Shown: one piece after another, positions 56,131 through 64,000 of the stretch
How the letters are laid out: the number at the start of each line of letters is the position of its first letter
How positions within the stretch are numbered: position 1 is the first letter of the stretch
Source: Liolophura sinensis
Lineage: Eukaryota; Mollusca; Polyplacophora; Chitonida; Chitonidae
Assembly (NCBI RefSeq): GCF_032854445.1
Contig: NC_088297.1
Coordinates: 3,597,991 to 3,661,990 of the forward strand
Reading direction: 5' to 3'
Length of the DNA: 64,000 nt
Program-made: the position numbers and the translations under genes
The notes under the pieces: model-generated
The model's input: the letters and a program-made list of their open reading frames with translations, nothing else
What the model was told of the DNA's origin: nothing
Database searches by the model: none

Positions 56131-56417
56131 TGTCTTCCGATCAGCTAGTTAGTCTTCAATGGTTCTCTGATGTGTCGTGTAAGAATTGATTATACCATCA
56201 CTAGTCAATCAGTTAAAGAAACCGTTTAACTGGAACTGTCGATACAGTAAATGAGCAATTTTGACACAAATAAATCAATGACAGGCAATAAGTACGTAGG
56301 TTTTTTGCGTCTCACGTTAGGTTAGACCAGTCAATAGCCACAGACAGATTTGACACAGGCTAATGATCAACTTGATAATGATTAATGCAAATGTTTTACA
56401 CGAACAATATAAAAGAT
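56131..56417. other. Unique DNA
   Basis: No feature recognised. Confidence 0.5.
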
Positions 56418-56510
56418 TTACCGCTGAGTAAAAGCAGAGTAGCGAAGACAACGTGATTCTTAACAAATTGTCGCAGGTATCTGGTGAAATATGACCTCTC
56501 ATCGAAACAA
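56418..56510 (+). repeat. Lone diverged 48-bp-type monomer with flank
   Basis: GAGTAAAAGCAGAGTAGCGA and AGACAACGTGATTC form one monomer of the 48-bp family. ATCTGGTGAAATATGACC follows, resembling the flank after 38770. Confidence 0.55.
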
Positions 56511-56559
56511 ATTATTTGTACACCGCCATGTACTATGCAATGTTATTTTATACCATCTA

Positions 56560-56905
56560 ATGACCATCTTGGTAAACATTTGATGGAAAGTTTTGACACA
56601 AGTTATGGCCGTCGGTCCCCATCTAAAATTCAGCAGCCAGTTTTTGACACGTACTGTTGTCATTGCTTACCATTTAATGGTCAGTTCTGATACCATCAAT
56701 GCTCATCATTCACCATGTATTGACCATCTTGATAGCATTGAAAGTTTTGAAAGTTTTGTGGTCATCGGTCAGCATCCAAAATGTCACAACCAGTTTTGAC
56801 ATCTGCCTTAGCCATCGATTACCATTTAATGGTCAGTTTTGACACCATCAGTGAACATTATTCTCCATCGATTGGCCAGTTTTGTCAGAAACTGCACATG
56901 CCAGT
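56560..56905. repeat. ~152-bp tandem duplication
   Basis: TTACCATTTAATGGTCAG starts at 56667 and 56819, 152 bp apart. Neighbouring blocks GTCGGTCCCCATCTAAAAT / ATCGGTCAGCATCCAAAAT and CAGTTTTTGACA / CAGTTTTGACA repeat at the same step. Half-units (GACCATCTTGG) suggest an older, shorter period. Confidence 0.85.
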
Positions 56906-57997
56906 TTGGATTCTTGTATCTCTGACACACACCGAGAAGCTTTCAGCGCACAAGTATAAAAGTTACATATAGCCGTGAGGGGCACACAGTACATTCGAAA
57001 ATGAAGGGCTTGTTTCGTATATTAGTTAAAGGAGAAACGTGCAAATTTATACGGCCAAAGATAAACTCATTTGCCTTGAGCCAGCAGGAAAATTGAAGAG
57101 CACCAACTAATTCTAGTCATTTTGGAATTTAAAAAGTTCCAGAAGCACAAATTGGCGCATGGTGTTACATAACCATCGTCGTTCATAATTAAACCCACAC
57201 ACCATGTGAGTCTGACAAAAAATGTAAGTCCTCAGGGTCATGTGTCAGCGAAACCATCGTGAACAGATAAAATCTCCAAACTGATGTATATTATCTAGAG
57301 AGTGTACAAATAACAGAATATTAGTGCGAATGGTTTCGTTTTTAATTAAAGCTTTTCCAAAGCCCGGATTTCCTCACACGATTTTAATAGACGGAAATGA
57401 CAGACGCCACGAGCCTTTCATTTCTTCCATAATTCTTTACAGCAGCTCTATTAACTCCGCCATGCTGATCAAATTAGCTTCAGCTCTCGCCGGCTTTATT
57501 GACTCCGGTATAGGATTAGATGGGGCTATGATCATCAAAGTACTCCCACATGCTTAAGAAAAATTAACCCAGAAAAAGAAACGCCATGAGCAGTGTATGC
57601 ATACACTTTATGTATTGAAAGTCCCACCTTTGTTCCTGATGACGCCTTGAAGTAGATTTCCTGTTTTCCTCTAAGTCAGAATTACAAGGCAGGCCAATTC
57701 ATCTGGACTTCTTAGACCAACCTTTAAGATGTCTCAGTTTTTCATTCTGCATGGTTTTTAATTGGCAACAATACACAACAATTTTTAATTTAAGGGGATA
57801 TGAAACCGGAGTGCCCGATGTAAACTACTGCAACTCCATTGACCCACGCAACAGGATTGATGACGGTAAATTTGAGAGGGCAGTAAAACAATTACATCAT
57901 TTGTCTTCTTTTTTTAGTAATTAAAGTATCTGATGTCTGCTATATTCGGAAATCATGCAAATAACACGATACATCCAAGCATATTGCTCAGCATCCG
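56906..57997. other. Unique DNA, no gene supported
   Basis: A 77-codon plus frame (57324-57557) has balanced composition but no motif I recognise. Otherwise featureless. Confidence 0.45.
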
Positions 57998-58375
57998 ATC
58001 TAACGCATAGCGCGTATAGAGCCCATTAATCTAACACACTCCGCGTATAACCCCCAGTAACCTAACACACAGCTCGTATAACCCCCATTAATCTAACACA
58101 CAGCTCGTGTAGCCCCCATTAATCCAACACACACCGCGTATAGCCCCCATTAATCTAACACACACCGCGTATAGCCCCCAGTAATCTCACATACAGCTCG
58201 TATAGCCCCCAGTAATCTAACACACAGCTCGTGTAGCCCCCATTAATCTAACACACACCGCGTATAGCCCCCAGTAATCTAACACACAGCTCGTATAGCC
58301 CCCATTAATCTAACACACAGCTCGTATAGCCCCCATTAATCTAACACACAGCTCGTATAGCCCCCATTAATCTAA
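57998..58375. repeat. 31-bp minisatellite, ~12 copies
   Basis: Unit TAATCTAACACACAGCTCGT followed by ATAGCCCCCAT; steps of 31 bp (58321 and 58352). Two variants, CACAGCTCGT and CACACCGCGT, are interspersed. The right copies are the most uniform. Confidence 0.96.
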
Positions 58376-59366
58376 TCGTGATTACTCTGGTAATAGGCTT
58401 TTAATAAGCAAGATCATAAGCGTAATGCGTTAATTATTGTTCCGGAATTTCAACTTTCGCGTGATTTCGATCAATATCTCGCGGTCACAGTCAAAATGGC
58501 TGCTGTGCAAAGTCTCAGTGATATAAAGTATCAGGGGTCGATTCCACGAAGCCATTTTCGAGACAAAACTTCAAACATGATTTAAGAGCATATTTTGGTT
58601 CCTAGCAAAACAAACGTCGACCACTTCATCACTGTTAACGTATCACCATTATATCCTGATTTCAATATTAAATACCAAAAACTAATAAAGCATTGTGATG
58701 AGGTTATTATTTTTACTGAAGGCAAAAATGGTTTTGTGGAATCGTCGCCAGAAATCTTTTCTCTTTCTAAGAAAGGATAGACCCCGCCGCTCCAACAATC
58801 CTAATGATTTATAACCACGGCCATTTTATTTGCCCATATTAGTAATTCCGTTGGGGAGTTGTAATATAAGATGCACACGTTTAAAACTGAATTGTACGAT
58901 TCTACATGAAATTTGTGCGGAAAGAACGCGAGCACAGTTTATTCAAGGCCATTTAATATCTGCTGATCTTAATCTTCGTGAATTTGACCCGTTTTGCTGT
59001 ATGCTAAACAATTTTTTAATAAACAAGTTAAAGTGTGTGAAGTGTGAATCAGAAGAAAAGATTTAATAGCGTCAGATCAAGATGGCCACCAAATCCGAAT
59101 TAGACTAGAGATGCTTCGCTCTGGAAACGGAAGCTATGCACAATGATAACAAACTGTACTTCCTGTCACTCACAATTAGGTTTCGGGTTCAATTGACGTC
59201 ACATCACCTCCATAAGCTTTTCTTGGGCCTCAAAATAGATACTAGCACACCAGGAACCAACCAAAATGGACGTTCCTTGTAAATTAGGTCACCGGATCAA
59301 ATTCCCCTAACAACTTTGAGCAGAAACCACACCTAGGGAACAGAACTAAGAGGTATATGAATATAA
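58376..59366. other. Unique DNA, no gene seen
   Basis: Short frames only (61 codons at 58595-58780, 78 at 58830-59066). No repeat recognised. Confidence 0.5.
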
Positions 59367-60288
59367 TACAGACGTACATCATAGAGAGTAAAGCCAGAGC
59401 AGCGACGAAAGTGTAATAGACGTACAGCATAGAGAGTAAAGCCAGAGTAGCGACGAAAGTGTAATAGACGTACAGCATAGAGAGTAAAGCCTGAGCAGCG
59501 ACGAAAGTGTAATAGACGTACAGCATAGAGAGTAAAGCCAGAGCAGAGACCACATTGTGATAGACGTACAGCATAAAGCATAAAACCAGAGCAGCGACGA
59601 AAGTGTAATAGACGTACAGCACAGAGAGTAAAGCCATAGCAGGGACGAAAGTGTGATAGACGCACAGCATAGAGAGTAAAGCCAGAGCAGCGGAGAAAGT
59701 GTGATAGACGCACAGCATAGAGAGTAAAGCCAGAGCAGCGGACGAAGTGTGATAGACGTACAGCATAGAGAGTAAAACCAGAGCAGCGGAGAAAGTGTGA
59801 TAGACGTACAGCATAGAGAGTAAAGCCAGACCAACGGCGAAAGTGTGATAGACGTACAGCATAGAGAGTAAAGCCAGAGCAGCGACGAAAGTGTAATAGA
59901 CGTACAGCATAGAGAGTAAAGCCAGAGCAGAGACCACATTGTGATAGACGCACAGCATAGAGAGTAAAGCCAGAGCAGCGACGAAAGTGTGATAGGCGCA
60001 CTGCATAGAGAGTAAAGCCAGAGCAGCGACGAAAGTGTAATAGACGTACAGCATAGAGAGTAAAGCCAGAGCAGCGACGAAAGTGTAATAGGCGTACAGC
60101 ATAGAGAGTAAAGCCAGAGTAGCGACGAAAGTGTAATAGACGTACAGCATAGAGAGTAAACCCAGAGCAGCGACGAAAGTGTAATAGACGTACAGCATAG
60201 AGAGTAAACCCAGAGCAGCGACGAAAGTGTAATAGACGTACAGCATAGAGAGTAAAGCCAGAGCAGCGACGAAAATGTGATAGCTGGC
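59367..60288. repeat. 48-bp minisatellite, locus 2 (~19 copies)
   Basis: Same unit as 37198-38770 with small fixed differences (CAGCGACGAAAGTGTAATAG instead of CAGCGACGACAGTGTGATAG; AAAGCCAG instead of AAAACCAG), same orientation. All three minus-strand frames are open (320, 337 and 325 codons), each repeating a 16-residue peptide. The array is more regular than locus 1, with few deletions; variants CAGAGACCACATTGTG and CGGAGAAAGTG mark duplicated sub-blocks. Confidence 0.96.
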
Positions 60289-60570
60289 AGATGGTCACAC
60301 GTAGCCGGTAAAATAAGAAATTCGAATTGCAAAAAGAAGATGTCAACAGTTGTCAATGACGTTTGAAAGACACAAGGAATATTCTAGACGAATGGATGAA
60401 ATCAGTATTCAAGTCGCGCACCACCCTAGTTTATAACTCGTCGATTTTCAGTTGTGCTTTGGTTACAACTGTTCATATACATGTGTCCAATGTGGCCATT
60501 TAACCCCTAGCCCCGGGGTAAGCAGCATTAGACACTATGATGGAACAGAGTGCCAGAAAGTCAAGGACAT
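60289..60570 (+). repeat. 3' flank of locus 2 and dispersed segment
   Basis: TGGTCACACGTAGCCGG directly after the array matches the flank of locus 1. At 60465-60570, CTGTTCATATACATGTGTCC and CCCCTAGCCCCGGGGTAAGC match 43008-43125. The part between (60345-60460) is not recognised. Confidence 0.7.
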
Positions 60571-60636
60571 ATCTATATTTACTTACTAGCCACTTGCAAA
60601 CACTATAAAGACACAACTAGGCCTCTTTTTATGAAT

Positions 60637-60886
60637 ACACTCAAAACATTAATATGTTGCTTGTAACAGGAAAACTGTTGTCTTAGTGATGTTTTTTTTA
60701 TTATAACACTATATTCTGTTACATTCAACAGAATAATCTGTTAGCTTAATAGAATCTTTATATTGAAATAACAGAATTTGTGTGCTATCTTTAATCGAAT
60801 AATCTGTGCAATAACAAAATATACTCTGGCCTCACTCAGACCACAGATTTTCTGTCAAATTTAACAGATTAGTTTTTTGTTAGTGT
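60637..60886. mobile_element. MITE-like element with ~55-bp imperfect TIRs
   Basis: The left end (from ACACTCAAAACATTAATATG, including AACTGTTGTCTTAGTGATG at about 60673-60691) and the reverse complement of the right end (ACACTAACAAAAAACTAATC, including ATCTGTGGTCTGAGTGAGG) align over about 55 bp. The interior has several AATCTGTTA/TAACAGATT words and no coding capacity. One end recurs at 15276-15360. Superfamily and target-site duplication could not be determined. Confidence 0.65.
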
Positions 60887-61486
60887 ATGATATCAATACT
60901 AATTACTTTCCAATTGTTTAATACGATTGTTTTAATTCACATTCACATCAGTATTCTTAAGTGCAAAGACATGTGATATATATACCTGACTGAATTTACC
61001 AGGTAAAGTTCCGTTTTTGTCGTCAATGTGCTAGTCGGACGTGATTTACACGTGATCATAACCCATCTGGCGTGAACTTTATGGTATGGCTCGCCAGCTG
61101 TCGTAACATGGAAGCAGATGTATCCGTCAGTGTTACACTGTGTTACACTGTACTGAAAAACACATTTCCGTCTGTCAATCACATCAGCAAAGCTGCTATA
61201 CATCAGAACAAACGGCTCCGCTGGGAGTATCCTGCATGTATCGCATTATCAGCGCGAGTCCTTCTTTGAAAGGTTTAAAGTCCACTAACTCGGCCGAATT
61301 TCTGGATCCAGCTAGTTACTGAAAGATGTCTCAGTAAAAAAAACGCAGAAGTAACGGAATCATTGGAATCGTGCCACTAAAAGTAAAAGATTTTGCAAGA
61401 TAGAGCTATGTATTGTTTTGTGCGTTTGCTTATTCTGAGTTTAGAAACATCATCGATCCACAGGATTATTTCGATTCATTCTCTAC
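60887..61486. other. Unique DNA
   Basis: Overlapping frames on both strands (60943-61322) without domains. Confidence 0.5.
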
Positions 61487-61605
61487 GATGGTCGTGGGTT
61501 TCCCTCGGGCTCTGCCCGGTGTCCTCCCACCATAATGATTGCCACCAACGTATAAGTTAAATATTCTTGAGAACGATCTAAAACATCAAAGAAAAAAATA
61601 TAAAT
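61487..61605 (+). mobile_element. SINE type 1, 5' truncated
   Basis: ATGGTCGTGGGTTTCCCTCG, CTCCCACCATAATGATTGCC, AAATATTCTTGAGAACGATC and a tail of A and ATAAATAAAT. The target-site duplication is not clear. Confidence 0.87.
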
Positions 61606-62168
61606 AAATTTTGATCAATTGTGGATACTTGTCTCAACGTTAACATATTTCAGCCACTATAGTGCAGTGTCCGTTTTGGACGTCATCATGGCCTAATTTG
61701 AGTATCCCAAAACGTGCAGTTTCTCAACACGGCAATTCCATGAGTTGTCATCAGTACATCCAGCAATTAAGAACTGCTTCGGATGAACACTTGTGCAGGC
61801 AATCGAAGGAAAGACATACAGACATATATGATTTCCATGCATACACACATACAAAGACTTTCTCCTTCCTTTCTCTAGATCGCGATGTGCAGAATTGGTC
61901 TCAGGTCATTTAGGTTTCTTCCTGTTACTTGCTGTTCCAAGACGACACATTCTACAAATTGCCCTGAACATCCGGAGAAAGAAGACAGCTAGGCCAATTA
62001 ACAACTGATAAATCTTACCATTAACTAATATATCTATCAAAATATAATATCTCCTGTCTCTTTTTTTAGCTCGCTCCTTTAGTGAAAGCAGAGTTTCTGT
62101 TACTTAATCGTCTGTTTTTGGGATTGGATCGCTCTGGTTCATTTGGAAGGTGTGGCGTTATTGCTGTT
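61606..62168. other. Unique DNA
   Basis: An 83-codon plus frame (61662-61913) without domain. Nothing else. Confidence 0.5.
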
Positions 62169-62224
62169 GTTCATTCCTGGCAATGGGCGGGAAATTGTTC
62201 ATTCCTGGCAATGGGCGGGAAATT
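62169..62224. repeat. Perfect 28-bp tandem duplication
   Basis: GTTCATTCCTGGCAATGGGC followed by GGGAAATT occurs twice, at 62169 and 62197, without a mismatch. Confidence 0.95.
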
Positions 62225-63082
62225 CAAGATTACTCCTTAATTACTGGTAACAATGAAAGATGATGAACAACGGTTGTGGGGCCATTCGTACAGTGTAATG
62301 TTGGTTGTAGACCACTTATCTTTCACCAGTATGGTGTACATGACTTGAAGAGCCTGTCAAAGTGCCGTAGAGTTTACCCTGGGCAAACAGTTGTCATTAT
62401 ATCCATAAAACTGATGGACCATCGTATAGAGTGTAGAATTCTCACGAATCATGCTTTGAACACTAGCCAAATTAAATGAGAGGGTGTCGTTGGGGCTTTT
62501 TTTGTCTTATCCTTTTCACACATGTGAATATGAGTCAATATTAAAGTTTCTGGTCATGCGACTTATTTATACTGTTTTATGCCACGTTAATCACATGATA
62601 CCAACATCAGGCCGAAACTTTCCATCTTGGGGCTAGTGAAAATGTCACGAGAGTAAAACTTTACCTACACAATGTATAAATCACCAAGGTACAGAGATAG
62701 GATTTGCACATCAAAAGATATGTCCGCCAAGTCTCCACATGATTTCGTAACTTATCACCTACAGTTCGTGTCTAGACTCGTGTCACCAGACACAGCGATG
62801 CTGTACGCCCCCTACAGGCAGGAAATAAGCTGGGGAGTAGATCATGATGAAAGACGTCGTATATATACATACATTTACTTATTACTACCTGAATGACTTC
62901 CGTTGGATCCTTACAAATAAAGAGTATTTTCTGACGTAAATCAAGAAAGAATGTTAAAAGAGTTTTCAAAAATCAATCTCACTGAATAGGCTTTCAAAAA
63001 TACGAGGATATATATATTTTTATACGTATGTTTATATGCGCATCTGAGAGATATACTTTGATTATTGACAATTTAGAAAATA
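62225..63082. other. Unique DNA, no gene seen
   Basis: Frames of 65-74 codons (62276-62479, 62672-62896, 62772-62969) without domains. Confidence 0.5.
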
Positions 63083-63383
63083 GCATGGTACACGATTTGG
63101 AAACTAATTATGTTCAATCGCCTAGATCTTTCCTTGTGTCTTTCCAACATCATCGAAAACTGTTGATTGCTTCTCTTTGCTTGAATACGACTTAGTTTCC
63201 TTCTTTATATACTTTCTTAGTTCTTTGGTGATTTGTCTTGAACGTTGTTTTGGAAACTGGCCTTGCGATTCTTGACCCAGAACGTCCATATTGGTTGGCT
63301 GTTGGTGTACGAATGTTTTGGAAACTGGCCTTGCGCTTCTTGACCCAGAACGTCCATATTGGTTGGCTGTTGGTGTACGAATT
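63083..63383 (+). repeat. Dispersed repeat copy 2, with 69-bp duplication
   Basis: ATGGTACACGATTTGGAAAC, AACTGTTGATTGCTTCTCTT and GAACGTTGTTTTGGAAACTG match 54385-54575. The last part is tandemly doubled: TTTTGGAAACTGGCCTTGCG to GGTGTACGAA occurs at 63246 and 63315, 69 bp apart and nearly identical. Confidence 0.82.
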
Positions 63384-63541
63384 TTCTCGTCTATAGATTC
63401 ACTTTAATGTAATCTTTTAGAGCAAGTGTGACCATTTTTTTAACGCATGCGTGCTGAACATTTAGGTACTCATTGATTCAGCTCTTTCCTTGTATCGGTT
63501 TTCATTTCATCATGAACTCAAACAATTACTTATCACATATT
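63384..63541. other. Unique DNA
   Basis: No feature recognised. Confidence 0.5.
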
Positions 63542-64000
63542 TTTTCACCATTCATCACGGTGAGTCTGTCTCTCTGCAAACAAATGACCTTTCACCACGG
63601 TGAGTCTGTCTCTCTGTAGACAAATGACCTTTCACTACGGTGAGTCTGTCTCTCTCCAGACAAATGACCTTTCACCACGGTGAGTCTGTCTCTCTGCAGA
63701 CAAATGGCCTTTCACCATACAGAGTCTGTCTCTCTGCAGACAAATGACCTTTTACCATAGTGAGTCTGTCTCTCTGCAGACAAATGGACATTCACCACGG
63801 TGAGTCTGTCTCTCTGCAGACAAATGGACATTCACCACGGTGAGTCTGTCTCTCTGCAGACAAATGAACTTTCACCACGGTGAGTCTGTCTCTCTGTAGA
63901 CAAATGACCTTTCACTACGGTAAGTCTGTCTCTCTGCAGACAAATGGCCTTTCACCACGATGAGTCTGTCTCTCTGCAGACAAATGGCCATTCATCACGG
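63542..64000. repeat. 40-bp minisatellite, runs off the window end
   Basis: Unit TTTCACCACGGTGAGTCTGT followed by CTCTCTGCAGACAAATGACC; starts 40 bp apart (TGAGTCTGTC at 63601 and 63641). About 11.5 copies are seen and the array continues past the end. Most units contain a CTGCAG (PstI) site. Confidence 0.97.

Noticed and set aside
59284-60356. Three overlapping 320-337-codon minus-strand frames
   Set aside because: Same 48-bp repeat; three simultaneous open frames are a property of the unit, not evidence of three proteins.

Overview
This window looks like a gene-poor stretch of a metazoan nuclear genome. A mollusc or related lophotrochozoan is most likely. It is AT-rich, with no operon structure, no long non-repetitive reading frame and no rRNA or true tRNA gene. 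It carries many copies of tRNA-headed SINEs whose 3' tail (the motif ACGCCGTACTCAAGAATATT on one strand, ending in AATAAATA) I recognise from molluscan sequence; the exact species cannot be told. Every reading frame above about 130 codons is a stop-free pass through a tandem repeat, so those frames are not annotated as genes.

Layout. 0-11 kb: mostly unique DNA with one candidate terminal exon on the minus strand (2101-2334), scattered SINEs and a 12-bp-spaced CRE-like cluster (8.6 kb). 11.4-13.0 kb: a 44-bp minisatellite of about 35 copies. 14-20 kb: more SINEs, a 43-bp and a 54-bp minisatellite, and a doubtful broken small-protein gene (19.75-20.06 kb). 20.6-34.3 kb: the dominant structure, a macrosatellite of composite units. 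Each unit joins a SINE-head fragment, about 1.6-2.5 kb of complex sequence, a 37-bp satellite array and a 0.3-0.6 kb linker. Three units are present and a diverged linker copy lies at 36.4 kb. The 37-bp arrays total about 5.3 kb and show a 111-bp (3 x 37) higher-order repeat. 35-39 kb: a 50-bp array and a 48-bp minisatellite (37.2-38.77 kb). 39-59 kb: unique DNA interrupted by SINEs (two with clear 12-bp target-site duplications and one nested insertion), several short arrays and microsatellites. 59.4-60.3 kb: a second array of the same 48-bp minisatellite with a related 3' flank. 60.6-60.9 kb: a MITE-like element with imperfect terminal inverted repeats. 63.5-64 kb: a 40-bp array that runs off the window end.

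There is no set of genes working together here. What can be read is the history of the repeats: three SINE types with similar 3' tails (suggesting a shared LINE partner), nested and 5'-truncated insertions with target-site duplications, a 48-bp repeat that seems to travel inside a dispersed element, and satellite arrays homogenised at two scales. I found no CRISPR array, prokaryotic defence locus, recognisable virus or intact transposase or reverse-transcriptase gene.
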